A stretch of DNA of 64,000 nt. Origin: Cololabis saira (taxonomy: Eukaryota; Chordata; Actinopteri; Beloniformes; Belonidae). A program made the position numbers and the translations under genes. The notes beneath the pieces were generated by a model. The model did not search any database. It saw nothing but the letters and a program-made list of their open reading frames with translations, and was not told where the DNA came from. Numbering within the stretch: the stretch's first letter is position 1; the number at the start of each line of letters is the position of its first letter. Of this stretch, positions 12,225 through 60,768 are shown piece after piece. The DNA lies in NCBI RefSeq assembly GCF_033807715.1, contig NC_084592.1, forward strand, positions 62,001 through 126,000, written 5' to 3'.

Positions 12225-13171
12225 TTAAAGGTATTGTGACATCATTTTTAACATGCTTTTAACACTATTAAAAGTCTTGGCCAACATCCCTCAAATGTGT
12301 CTAAAAGGATGTAACAAGAAAAACCTCACTCCAGTACTCCATTCCTGGCTTTTTATGACGGTGTTTTTTTGCGCTGTGAAAAACGCGTCCTTTTCCCCCT
12401 TTCCTGTCAATCATTGCCCGGCTCCTCCTCCCAACCTCCTCCAACCCAACTGCTACACGCTTCTGCCGGCGTCTCCACACACACGCGCCCACACCACAGC
12501 CCAGACAGGGCGACTACAGCCCGGGGATGAAGTCCGTGACCAGAGGACCGTAGCTCCCCGCAAGCCATACACTCACAGCGGCGTCGGAGAGTTAAGCCGG
12601 GAGCGACAGGCGAAGCAAGCATGCACGGAAAAGCAGCACGGTGAAGCAGTCCACCGCAAACAATCATAAAAATAAAGGCATGCAAGCAGCAGTGTCCCCT
12701 TATTTTAAGTCCAGTCAGTGGCCGCGGGTCTTCTTAGCAGTTGTCCTCCGGTGATGAGAACAGAAGAGGCTCTAAACAGCTCCGTGTTAAGCCTGATTTA
12801 TGGTTCCGCGTTAAATCGATGCAGAGCCTACGCCGTAGGGTTCAGCGTACGGTGCGCGTTGCTGCGTAACCCTACGCCGTAGGCTCTGCGTCGGTGTAAC
12901 GCGGAACCATAAATCAGCCTTTATGGTGCGCTGGAGAGAAGAGGAGGCAGGGAGCTGGGTGGAGGGGGCGGTGATTTAGCAGGCCGTGACGTCACGGCCC
13001 GCCACCAAACCAGATGCGTCGTTTTTGCATAGTTATGCGGAAAATCCCAGAAAGCACACAATACACTGAATGTTAAAAGTTTGTTGTTTTTTGGGTGTAA
13101 TTGATGTCAAGACACCCAACAAAACACAAAAAATCAAGAAAAATATGTTTTTCATGTCACAATACCTTTAA
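12225..13171. mobile_element. TTAA-flanked non-autonomous DNA transposon
   Basis: TTAA at 12225-12228 and 13168-13171 flank terminal inverted repeats AAGGTATTGTGACAT and ATGTCACAATACCTT. The 939-bp body has no transposase. TTAA duplication is the mark of piggyBac and Kolobok superfamilies. A palindromic MITE sits inside at 12789-12924. Confidence 0.8.
12789..12924. mobile_element. palindromic MITE (CCGCGTTA family), copy 1
   Basis: Arms GCCTGATTTATGGTTCCGCG and CGCGGAACCATAAATCAGCC fold into a long hairpin with CCTACGCCGTAGG inside. TTA on both sides fits a 3-bp duplication, as in PIF/Harbinger. Other copies are at 26525, 47308 and 51735. Confidence 0.8.
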
Positions 13172-13696
13172 CTACTGTTTGACCAAGTTTGAGATGTGTC
13201 AGCTCATCTCGCTTGGAGCAGGTATGCATAGTAGACCACATGACATTCTACAAACAGACTACAAACATTCCCCTGTAGATGTGTTCAGGCTCAGACTACA
13301 ATCATACACATCAGTTGTGGACCAGATCAAAGAATGTATAGCTGAGTTAAAGCCATAGGAGGGGGTTTGTTAAAGTAACACGCTTGGAAATGATAAAAAA
13401 AACGACAAGAAAAACAACATATTATGTTCAAAATGCTGGTCTGAGTTAGAGTATGGGTCCAGGATACTTTTTTGTAGGTCTTAGTCTGATACAATAGACA
13501 TAAATGTCATTGCTGAAGGTGAAAGCATATTGTGGGGCTCGTCGAAAAGCATTAAGTAGGTGATGCTATCGAGCCCATTTTTGTACACCCGTGCCCGTCA
13601 CTCATAAAATACGTAATTTTACTCAAAACCTAAAATGTGTGCAAAATTTGGTGGGTTTTTGAGCATGTTAAGACTAAAAAGTAATAATAATAATTA
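13172..13696. repeat. diverged fish repeat, right part
   Basis: Continuation of the repeat before 12225. It ends near TTTTTGAGCATGTTAAG before an (ATA)n run and family A copy 2. No gene seen. Confidence 0.35.
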
Positions 13697-13698
13697 TT

Positions 13699-14746
13699 AA
13701 AGCTGCAAGCAGTGATGACAGGGCCCTCGCACCCTTGTGCACGTTCAGGCGTGCTGCAGTGGAAGCGCTTGTATGACTTGTATGGCATGTAGATTCTTCA
13801 GTCCTGGACAATTAGCGGATGACACCACCTACGACTCTCTATATCAAACCATTCAAAAGTTATAGCAGAAAGTAGGAACTATCAGATATCGGCCAATAAG
13901 AAGGGGAGGGGCTAATTCAGGCCAATGTAGGTCAATTACTCAAAACCGAGTCCGATGACACAACCCACGACTCTCTATGTCAAACCATTAAAAAGTAATA
14001 GCAGAAAGTACGAACTATCAAATATGGACCAATCAGATGAAAGGGGTCACGCTTTTTAGCATCTAGCGTCGCCACGGTAAAGCTTTTGACTGAAAAAAGT
14101 AATGCGTGTCGTCGCAGGATCAAGAAGCACAGTTTGATGTATAACACACCAGGGTGCACGTTACGGTTCGGGCGAAGAAGCGGCCGAAGAAAGGACATAA
14201 ATTGCGCCAAAATTACACGATTAATTCAAAATGTCCGACTTCCTGTTCGGTTTCGGCCATGGCACCTAGAGACTTTTCTTTAGGTTGCAACATGATACAA
14301 GTGTGTACCGATTTTCGTGGTTGTATGTCAAATCGTATTGTGGGGCTTGAGGCAGGAAGTTTTATCTGTATGGACCAATCAGATGAAGGGGGGGCGCGCT
14401 TTTTGGCATCTAGCGTCGCCACGGTAACGCTTTTGACTGAGAAAATTAATGCGCATCGTCGCAGGATCGAGACCCACAGTTTGTATAACACACCTGGGTG
14501 CACGTTACAGTTCGGGCGAAGAAGCGGCCGAAGAAATGGCATAAACTGCGCCAAAATTACACGATTAATTCAAAATGGCTGACTTCCTGTTCGGTTTCGG
14601 CCATGGCACCAAGAGACTTTTCTTTAGGATGCGACATGATACAAGTGTGTACCGATTTTTGTGCATGTACGTTTTTGGGCAACGTGAAGAAAAAAAAATT
14701 CCTACTGATACAATAGGGCCTTTGCACTGTAAGTGCTTGGACCCTA
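13699..14746 (+). repeat. family A repeat, copy 2
   Basis: Starts AAGCTGCAAGCAGTGATG after TTAA and ends CACTGTAAGTGCTTGGACCC. It contains a roughly 350-bp internal duplication: the block from GCATCTAGCGTCGCCACGGT to CCGATTTTCGTG appears twice (about 14058 and 14406). No coding capacity. Confidence 0.7.
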
Positions 14747-16326
14747 ATTAAAGCTGCAAGCAGCGATGAACGGGCCCTCGAGCGTGCAATTTTCACCAAT
14801 AAAAGGTCAATGACTCAAAACTAAGTCCGATGACACCACCCATGACTCTTTATGTCAAAAAGTTGAAAGGTTATGGCAGAAAGTAGGAACAATCAGATAT
14901 CGACCAATCTGAAGAAGGGGGTGGGTTAATTCATGCCAATCATGGTCAAGGACTTAAAACCGAGTCCGATGACACCACCCACGACTCTTTATGTCAAACC
15001 ATTGAAAAGTTATGGCAGAAAGTAGGAACTATCAGATATCGACCAATTAGATGAAGGGGCTAATTTGCACCAATTATGGTCAAGGAGTCAAAACCGAGTG
15101 CGATGACACCAATCATGGACCAATCAGAAGAAGGAGCAGGGCTAATTCAGGCCAATGAAGCTCAAGGACTCAATACCCATTCCGGTGAACACCACCCACG
15201 ACTCTATGTCAAACCATTCAAAAGTTATAGCAGAAAATAGGGACAACCAATCAGAAGAATGGGCGGGGCTAATTTTCAGCAATTATGGTCAAGGACTCAA
15301 TACCGAGTCCAATGACACCACCCATGACTCTTTATGTCAAACCATTCAAAAGTTATGGTAAAGAAAAGTTTTCTAGGGGGCGCTGTTGAGCCGTTAAGCC
15401 ACGCCCATTAATGCAAACCATGAAATATCAAATTTATCACCTGGCCTGGCTTGCATGCCAAATTTGGTGACTTTTGGGGAGCTATCAAATATGTACCAAT
15501 CAGATGAAAGAAGGGCGCGCTTTTTGGGGTCTAGCGTCGCCACGGTAACACTTTTGAAAGAGAAAAGTTATGCGCTTAACTGCCAAAGGAATGGCATAAA
15601 TTGCGCCAAAATTACACGATTAATTCAAAATGTTCAAAATGGCCGACTTCCTGTTTGTTTTCGGCCATGGCGCCAAGAGACTTTTCTTTAAATTGCGACA
15701 TGATACAGGTGTGTACCGATTTTCGTTCATGTACGTCAAACCGTATTGTGGGGCTTGAGGCACAAAATGTTTTCTGTCTGAACCAATCAGATGAAGGGTG
15801 GGCGCGCTTTTTGGCGTCTAGCGTCGCCACGGTAACGCTTTTGAAAGAAAAAAGTAATGCGTGTTGTCACAGGACGGAGACGCACATTTTGATGTATAAC
15901 ACACCGGGGTGCACGTTACGGTTCGGGCCGTATTAACTGGCGAAGGAATGGAATAAATTTCACCAAAATGACACGATTAATTCAAAATGGCCCACTTCCT
16001 GTTTGGTTTCGGCCATGGCGCCAAGAGACTTTTCTTTAAGTTGCGACATGATACAGGTGTGTAGCGATTTTCGTGCATGTACGTCAAACCGTATTGTGAG
16101 GTTTGAGGCACAAAGTTTTCTAGGGGGCGCTGTTGAGCCATTTTGCCACGCCCATTAATGCAAACCATTAAATATCACATTTTTCACCAGGCCTGGCTTG
16201 CGTGCAAAATTTGGTGACTTTTTGGGCACGTTTCGGGGGGCAAAAAGGCCTTCCTTTCGTCAGAAGAAAAATAAAGAAATTCCTACAGATACAATAGGGC
16301 CTTCGCACTGTAAGTGCTCGGGCCCT
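14747..16326 (+). repeat. family A repeat, copy 3
   Basis: Abuts copy 2 head to tail, sharing TTAA. It holds several roughly 128-bp modules (GAGTCCGATGACACCACCCA type) followed by the GCGTCGCCACGGTAAC blocks, and ends GTAAGTGCTCGGGCCCTAA. A terminal fragment of a fourth copy lies at 16338-16384. Confidence 0.7.
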
Positions 16327-16384
16327 AAAAAAAAAAATTCCTACAGATACAACAGGGCCTTCGCACTTTAAGTGCTCGGCACTA

Positions 16385-16670
16385 ATAAGGAATACACGGT
16401 TGGGGTGTTCATAGACCTAAAAAAGGCTCTTGGTACAATAAATCACAAACTACTGATGAATAAACTTGAAAGATATGGCATAAGATGTATAGCACATTCC
16501 TGGCTCTGCAGCTATCTTGAAAATAGACATCAATATGTACAACTTAACAATGTCAACTGCTTGCTGAGGGTAACCTGCGGGGTACCACAGGGTTACCAAA
16601 CTCTTCATACTATATATAAATGATATATGTAATTTGTCAAAGCTTATGAATTGTGTACTGTTTGCAAAAA
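16385..16670 (+). pseudogene. LINE reverse transcriptase fragment
   Basis: Reads VGVFIDLKKALGTINHKLLM, LERYGIRCIAHSWLCSYLEN, then VTCGVPQG and, after a frameshift, a segment like INDICNLSKLMNCVLFA. These are RT palm motifs (catalytic Asp in IDLKKA, PQG). The YADD box is lost. It belongs to the jockey/CR1/L2 superfamily but is a different family from the L2 at 4992. Confidence 0.75.
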
Positions 16671-16830
16671 AAAAAAAACTGCAGGAATCTGCAGGTTTGC
16701 AGGAACAGAAATTTGACTCACATTTATTCTGAACTGAATAAATGTGTTTTAATGTCCTGCATTGTCAGCTCTTCTGCAAAAACATTCATCAAGTTTTTGT
16801 CATCCAACACATCCATTCAAATAGGTTGTA

Positions 16831-17700
16831 GGTACGGATGCCCCGATACCATTTTTTTCACACAGAGTATTTTAATTTGTGTACTTGACCATACCGAGTT
16901 CCGATACGATACTTCTACCACAAAAATAAGTAGGCTAAAAATGTAGTGAAAAATGCAATGAATTGGAAGAAAGGTTTCATTTGCAACAGATAAATTCAAT
17001 AAAAACAAATAAAATGAGTAGAATAACTATTTTCCTCCACGGCCCTGTCGTGCTGGGAGCACGCAGCCCCCCGGCCACGCACCTGGTTATCCAGCACTAT
17101 ATAAAGGGTTAGAGCCTCCATTACTTTAATGGCCTGTGGGTCGTCTCTTGCCATTGTCTGTGGCTTTTGCAGAACCTGAGCTAATGTTGGCTGTTGTGGT
17201 CTTGCAGTAGCATTAGTAAACTCCGTATACTCAGCTTTATGATGCGTCTTGATATGTTTTATCAAGTTGCTGGTATTAAACAATGAATTCTCCTTTCCTC
17301 CTCTTGACACCTTAGCAGCAAGTAGCTTCAGTCTGCCTTGCTTCTGTCATGGTCCCTTATTTTGAAATATGTTCACACTGCTGACATCCCTATTGCATTC
17401 ATTGTCGCTATCTTGCCTGAAACGGCGCTGCCAGTCTCGCTCATGGGTAATACTCTCTTCTCATCACCACGCTAAGCTTAGCCGACTAACGGCTAACCAG
17501 AACAGCTGGCTGAGCAGCGGCGGCTTGGCGGCTGATCCGCTGCCAGGCTGCACACTCATCCGGGGAGCCGGGGAGCCGCGGAGCGGCTCAACATCTCCCC
17601 GTAGAGTCGCTATTCAGTAACTACAACAACAATGAAGTGGTATCGGTGCGTGGCATCGGAAAACTTTTGCGAGTACGAGTATATGAGAGCAGGATCATTC
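16831..17700 (-). mobile_element. non-autonomous hAT relic with BED finger fragment
   Basis: The ends GGATGCCCCGATACC and GGTATCGGTGCGTGGCATC form an inverted pair seen in many fish hATs. The minus-strand frame 17310-16996 begins with SNLIKHIKTHHKAEYTEF, the His end of a BED zinc finger, then a linker as in ZBED-type transposases. The catalytic region is absent. Confidence 0.65.
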
Positions 17701-17871
17701 CTAGTTGTAGGTGATGGATAGATAAAATGGGTTGTAAGGACACATTGATTATTTAATTGATTACATAATGCAGAATTGGAAAAAGTCAATACCATTGTTG
17801 AAAAAAAGCTGCAGAATAACAGCATAATATAATCTGATCCAGATTTAAGAAAGTGATTTAAATCTACTGAC

Positions 17872-55178
<37,307 letters not shown>

Positions 55179-55689
55179 CTGTAATGCAGCCACAAAGTGT
55201 GGAAGCCAGAGCAGAGGATGAGATCTTTTTCATCAGTAGCTCAGGTTCTGACTGGCTGCTGATGGTATTCTTCCTAATCAATGCTGAATACAATCAAAGA
55301 ACATTGGGTTGGTATAGAGAAACATATGTAGAAAAACAACAGCTGATGTACGTACTGTACATCAGTAACTGCTAAACTGACAATAAGGTGCAACTTCCTC
55401 TTTTAACTTTTTTTTTTTTCGTAAAAATAATAATCATATGATCATTGTTGGTTTTAATGGGTCCTGTGGCCAAACCATCATCCCTCCAGCACTGTGCTTG
55501 GCAGTGCATATGAGCAGGGTGTGAACAGTATAGGCTATATGAAAACTTGTTTCTTGTGTAAACCTTACACTCAAGCTAAATAACGTAGGCGGTAGGCCTA
55601 TTTTGAACATGAACTGAACCACTGCATTTGCATAAATATTTTCTCCTAATATGGTTTTTAAATGTGCCAAATAGAAATAAATAAACAAA

Positions 55690-56222
55690 TAATATTTTTT
55701 TTAATTCTTTCTTGATATCAGTTTAACAAAAAACGTGGGAGCTCTCCTCAGCCGGGGAGATGCTGCTGTCCACCATTCGATCAGCAATGTCTGATCTTGT
55801 TTCATCTTCTGTCGCATTTTTTCTCCGGATTTTTGGTTGTGATCCTGTAAAATAGGAGGATATGCTGCTCTGGATTCTTTTAATTTTTTCATTCATTTGA
55901 CTGACTGTATTTTTCATTTTGGCGGGCCGGAAGTCGGACTTTGGAATGCAAGAAAATCCGGTTGGTTTTCAAAATAAAACTGCTCTCTGTGGGCGCGACT
56001 CGCTCCCGGTATCAAAATCAAAGCACAAGCAGAATGAACACGGACTCTGTGTATTTTGGTTGTTATTACTTGTTAATAATTACGATGTATTGGTGAAAAT
56101 ACTTTGGGTGGGGGGGATACATGTTGTCCCCACCGAGGATAAAAATAATTCAGCAAAGGGTAGGACGTGTAAACCAGAGGGGGGGGGGGATCCCCACCAT
56201 CCCCACCGGCAAATCGCACCCT
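55690..56222 (-). mobile_element. hAT 5' end with transposase start
   Basis: On the minus strand the terminus is CAGGGTGCGATTTGCCGGTG. It is followed by GGTGGGGATC text and a frame MNEKIKRIQSSISSYFTGSQ, then PKIRR, like the start of TTF-type hAT transposases. The remainder is missing. Confidence 0.6.
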
Positions 56223-56736
56223 GGGTATGAGGTTGTTTTGGATGAGAGCAGTGTTAAAAACATCAGAAATATCAGTATCATGATGACACAGACTTCCGTG
56301 AAGTTGCACCCCTTACACATTACTAGTCCAGCAGATACAGACCAAAAGGTTTCCAGCTACAGTCCCTGCCTGTGTCCAGTGATGCTGGGAAGGCCTCCTG
56401 GTTCCTGCTGCTGGAAGCACTGGGAACCAGTTCACTCACAGACGAGCAGTTCTTGTGAAGCTCGCTCTGTCAAAACAGAACACCAGATTCTCAGTCAAGC
56501 AGAAAACTCCAAATAGAACAGAAGAACGCAGATTCCGGTCTGTTTCCATCATATCTGACTGTTCCACCTGAAAAATAAACGAGATATGAGCATGTGTCTG
56601 ACTTAACTGGTAACAGGTTATCATCCTGTACTTTCAGGCAGTTTCTTCCTCCTATGATGCTGTGATTGAGAGGATTGTGGACAAATATGATTGAACATTT
56701 TGAGGTTAGGGCAGACTTCAAAATGAATTAATGTGT
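56223..56736. other. unassigned stretch
   Basis: Not identifiable as exon or repeat. The expected N-terminal slc37a1 exons were sought here and not found. Confidence 0.35.
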
Positions 56737-57053
56737 ATTTATGTCAGGGTTTGACACTTCCCCCCAGTTTGAGTTTCAGTTCTGTCCCTCCTGTTTCCCA
56801 TTTGCCCTGACTGTGTCTGCACCTGTGTCTCGGCGTGTCTCGTTATCCCCTGTGTATATCTGGTCTTGTCATTCCTTTGTTGCCGGTTCGGTCCGTACTG
56901 TTTGTTCCCTCCATGTTTCCCCTGGTTTTTTGGATTCCTGTTTTTGGAATAAATCCTTTTGTTTTTGAGAACTCCTGCCTCCGGCCTCCCTCTCTCTCCT
57001 GCGTTTGGGTCCACACCCAACAACCACACACATGACATAACGGACCGACCAGC

Positions 57054-57974
57054 ATGGACCCAGCAGGAGAGAGTGCATCGGCCCCTGCTCCGGTGATGGT
57101 CCCGGACACCCCGCAGCCAGCGCCTCGGACCCGGGTACCCCCGCAGCCAGCACCCCGGACCCAGGTATCCCCGCAGCCAGCGCCTCGGACCCGGGAACCC
57201 CCGCAGCCAGCGCCTCGGACACGGGTACCCCCGCAGCCAGCACCACAGACCCGGGTCCCCAGTCAGGCAGCTCCGAGGATCCTCTGCTCACTGACACCGG
57301 CTCCCCGCATCCTGTCTGCCCCTGTTCCGGCACCCCGCATCCTGTCTGCCCCTGTTCCGGCGCCCCGCATCCTATCTGCCCCTGTTCCGGCGCCCCGCAT
57401 CCTGTCTGCCCCTGTTCCGGCACCCCGCATCCTGTCTTCCCCTGTTCCGGCGCCCCGCATCCTATCTGCCCCTGTTCCGGCGCCCCGCATCCTGTCTGCC
57501 CCTGTTCCGGCACCCCGCATCCTGTCTGCCCCTGTTCCGGCGCCCCGCATTCCTGTCTGCCCCTGTTCCGGCGCCCCGCATCCTATCTGCCCCTGTTCCG
57601 GCGCCCCGCATCCTGTCTGCCCCTGTTCCGGCACCCCGCATCCTGTCTTCCCCTGTTCCGGCGCCCCGCATCCTATCTGCCCCTGTTCCGGCGCCCCGCA
57701 TCCTGTCTGCCCCTGTTCCGGCACCCCGCATCCTGTCTGCCCCTGTTCCGGCGCCCCGCATTCCTGTCTGCCCCTGTTCCGGCTCCCCGCATCCTGTCTG
57801 CCCCTGTTCCTGAGGCGGTCCCGCCGCCAGGCTCTGATCCTGAGGCAGTCCCGCCACCCATCTCTTTTCCTCTTCCTGAGGCGATCCTGGATGGATCTGC
57901 CCAGCCCCGAGAACGGCCCTCTGGCCGGTGTGCCTGGTCCCGAGTCTGGTTCCGGGGTTGGCCCCCCAAAATGA
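57054..57974 (+). CDS. proline-rich tandem-repeat ORF inside the LTR element
   Basis: ATG lies 16 bp after the 5' LTR. The first residues MDPAGESASA resemble the usual start of fish gypsy gag. There follow five units of about 10 residues (PQPAPRTRVP type), then about 17 units of a 30-bp repeat read as APVPAPRILS. One-base insertions near 57551 and 57762 shift the repeat to Cys-rich frames (PHPVCPCSGA). No known domain. It could be a gag relic overtaken by minisatellite, or non-coding. Confidence 0.5.
   Translation: MDPAGESASAPAPVMVPDTPQPAPRTRVPPQPAPRTQVSPQPAPRTREPPQPAPRTRVPPQPAPQTRVPSQAAPRILCSLTPAPRILSAPVPAPRILSAPVPAPRILSAPVPAPRILSAPVPAPRILSSPVPAPRILSAPVPAPRILSAPVPAPRILSAPVPAPRIPVCPCSGAPHPICPCSGAPHPVCPCSGTPHPVFPCSGAPHPICPCSGAPHPVCPCSGTPHPVCPCSGAPHSCLPLFRLPASCLPLFLRRSRRQALILRQSRHPSLFLFLRRSWMDLPSPENGPLAGVPGPESGSGVGPPK
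57100..57800. repeat. 30-bp minisatellites within the LTR element
   Basis: Unit 1 (CCCCGCAGCCAGCGCCTCGG type) covers about 57108-57260. Unit 2 (CCTGTTCCGGCGCCCCGCAT type) covers 57296-57800. The CATTCC variant at about 57551 and 57762, 211 bp apart, shows that a seven-unit block was duplicated. Confidence 0.9.
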
Positions 57975-58538
57975 CTCTCCGGTTGGCCCGGCCCCGTCGG
58001 CGTCCTCCGGAACTCTCTCGCCGGTCTGCCCGGCCTCGAGGACGGCCCCTGGAACACTCTTGCTGGTCTGCTCGGTCCCGGGGACGGCCCCCGGAACTTT
58101 GGCCGTGTGTGGCTTGGGCCCTCCTCCAGGCCCCCTCCGCCCGCCCTGGGTGTGGACTATTGGGACATCTGGGATCTGTCCCTTGAGGGGGGGGTACTGT
58201 CAGGGTTTGACACTTCCCCCCAGTTTGAGTTTCAGTTCTGTCCCTCCTGTTTTCCATTTGCCCTGATTGTGTCTGCACGTGTGTCTCGTCGTGTCTCGTT
58301 ATCCCCTGTGTATATCTGGTCTTGTCATTCCTTTGTTGCCGGTTCGGTCCGTACTGTTTGTTCCCTCCATGTTTCCCCTGGTTTTTTGGATTCCTGTTTT
58401 TGTTGAGTTTAGATCCTGCCAAGCAGTGCTTTTGTTTTTACCAGTTGTGGAATAAATCCTTTTGTTTTTGAGAACTCCTGCCTCCGGCCTCCCTCTCTCT
58501 CCTGTGTTTGGGTCCACACCTTACCCCCACACGTGACA

Positions 58539-58755
58539 ATTTAACACTTCCTAACAAAGCCTATTTTTGATATTCTAACTCTGAAATAATATATCTAATC
58601 TAAAATGAGTTTATCTGAGCAACTACTATTTGAATTGTATTTTAATAAATCTTGCATCATAATAATGGTAACGCATGATAATCTTTAGAGTTTTTGGAGG
58701 AATTTGAAGAGGAATTTTTAGATGGACTTTTGGTTAATTTAGTTACACTTGTATC
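58539..58755. other. AT-rich stretch, nothing recognised
   Basis: No motif seen. Confidence 0.35.
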
Positions 58756-58759
58756 ATAG

Positions 58760-59200
58760 AGTTTTTTTTTTTTTTTTATACTTTATTTTTGTAGAAAAAT
58801 CATACAAAAAAAAAAAAAAAAAACATACAGAATAACATACAACAACAGTCGGTCACCTATACATTGATACACAACCTATTCTCATGAGGATACATGTCAG
58901 TCCATACAGAAGTGGGTCAGTGGACATCTCTTGTGGTCATATACACAATCCATTTATCCCAGTATTGCAGATATTTTTCCATCCGTAGATTTAGTGAGAA
59001 GGTCATTCTTTCCATATTTTGAATGTTAGACACAGTATCTATCCAGTCTGTCTTTGTCGGAGGAGAAGCCTGTAACCATCTTCGCGTTATAGCTTTCTTG
59101 CTGGCTGCTAGCAATATTTTAAGTAGGCACCAATAAATGGGGTGCGATGTTGCCCAAAAAAATAACAGAGAAAGAGCAATCAATTACATCACCAAAAATA
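58760..59200 (-). pseudogene. LINE-1 3' end
   Basis: The minus-strand frame 59183-58917 reads ILLAASKKAITRRWLQASPP, TKTDWIDTVSNIQNMERMTF and LRMEKYLQYWDKW, the ORF2 C-terminus of fish L1. Poly(T)/poly(A) runs at 58758-58820 are the tail. Confidence 0.8.
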
Positions 59201-59723
59201 TTTGTATCATAGAGGTTTTTAAGAAACAAAACTATAAAACAAAGATTTATCACGAGTGCTGACAGGAATCAGGAAGAGATATCACATCCCTCCTTTGTTA
59301 GCCTCCCTCCACAGGCACTTCCTGATTCCTTACAGCATAGACCCTCCCTCTGTTTGATTTCTTCTTGCTTTGCTTCTTTTGCTCATAAACAATTTTTCAA
59401 GGATCTTTCAGCAGTGTTTTATTTTTCATTAATCTCTTCTGAGAGAAGGACCAGGCAACTTCAGGAGCAGCTGCATCTGTTTCTGAGAACAAAAGCTAAA
59501 CAGCACAAGATGTCTTCCTTTGCCACAGATGAGTATGATATGATTAGTATCAACTATGAAGTAAACAAAGTAAAAAAGGGTAGGCACAATAAGCTTAGGC
59601 TTCAGCCTACACCTTTTTGTCGGTTTATTCCTTACTTCTTTTTTTTATTATTTCTTTCCTACAAAAGGAAATGAAATGCAATGTATTGTATCAATTGAAC
59701 TGATCGACCAAATAAACTACTAC
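59201..59723 (+). repeat. LINE or SINE 3'-end-like sequence
   Basis: AATAAGCTTAGGCTTCAGCC and CTACAAAAGGAAATGAAATG then AATAAACTACTACTAC resemble a fish non-LTR 3' end. No coding motif in the 106-residue frame. Confidence 0.35.
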
Positions 59724-59935
59724 TACATAGCATGTAATCGCTCAGCATTTGGCAGACATCTACATGGAACATGGAACACCTAAAGTCTTACAGCATGACC
59801 AGGGATGTGAATTCAAAGGTTCAGTAAAAAGGCTTATGCAAACCATGAATGTCAAGGTAATCCAAAGCGCACCATATCACCCTCAAATCCAGGGGAAAGT
59901 CGAGAGAATGCACAGGGCATAACGAAAGAAGTCAA
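59724..59935 (+). pseudogene. retroviral-type integrase core fragment
   Basis: Reads HLADIYMEHGTPKVLQHDQG, CEFKGSVKRLMQTMNVKV and SAPYHPQIQGKVERMHRA. This covers the second Asp and Glu of a DDE integrase core, closest in style to GIN/KRBA2-like integrases. A stop follows and the L2 tail at 59936 cuts it off. Confidence 0.7.
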
Positions 59936-60768
59936 GTCAAGTCAAGTCCATTTTATTTATAAAGCACATTTCACATTACAAGCATGGACTCTATGTGCTC
60001 AAAAAACAAGTTTACAATAACAGAAATAGATAACGAGTATGACAAGAGAAAAAACAATAATAACAACCATAATTCCAACCATGAGTTTAGTCAAACGCCT
60101 GAGCAAAAAGGTAAGTTTTTAGTCTGCTTTTGAAAGTGGGCACTGTTGGAGCAGACCTTAGTTCCTGTGGCAAGGAATTCCAGAGAGTAGGACCGTAGTG
60201 ATTGAAAGCACCATGAGCAGATCTAGTGTGGATTCTAGGAATGATTAGAAGATTCTTATTTGATGATCAAAGTGATCTGTCCGGTATGTATTCAGTGAGC
60301 ATGTCAACCATGTAGGAGGGAGCTAAGCCATTCATAGATTTAAAGACAAAAAGAAGTACTTTAAAATCTACTCTTTGTTTAACAGGGAGCCAGTGAAGAG
60401 AGGATAAAACAAGAGTGATGTGTTCATACCTCCTGGTTTATGTTCGAATTCGGGCTGCAGCATTTTGAATGAGCTGGAGTTTATGTAACACTTGCTTTGT
60501 TAGTCCTGCAAAAAGTGCATTGCAATAATCTAATCTACTGGAGATAAAGGCATGAACCAGTTTTTCAGAGTCTGATTGTGACAGAAAGCATCTTACTTTA
60601 GATATATTTCTGAGGTGATAGAAGGCAGTCCTGGAGACATTGGCTATGCGTTTCTGTTTTTTTTTTTGAGATTCATAGTTTTATTATCATTTTTCATCAA
60701 GACAAACAGCAAGGAACAACATCACACTAACAGAAAGAGCAACCCCTTAGGAAATTACATCAGCTCAT

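Larger units (their letters stand above)
56742..58538 (+). mobile_element. non-autonomous LTR retrotransposon with repeat-coding interior
   Basis: The 5' LTR (56742-57037) and 3' LTR (58198-58538) both begin TGTCAGGGTTTGACAC and end in TGACA, with ATTTA duplicated at 56737-56741 and 58539-58543. A purine tract (GAGGGGGGGG) precedes the 3' LTR. The 1.16-kb interior has no RT, protease or integrase. The LTRs differ mainly by 45 bp missing in the 5' copy, so the insertion is young. Confidence 0.9.

Noticed and set aside
14154..14716. Basic frames such as MHVTVRAKKRPKK
   Set aside because: They lie within family A repeats, recur by duplication, and lack homology to known domains.
56223..56736. 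N-terminal slc37a1 exon
   Set aside because: No minus-strand frame gives the expected FHLSRKP-type segment with a phase-compatible donor.
57054..57974. Host collagen- or mucin-like gene
   Set aside because: It lies wholly between matching LTRs with a shared 5-bp duplication.
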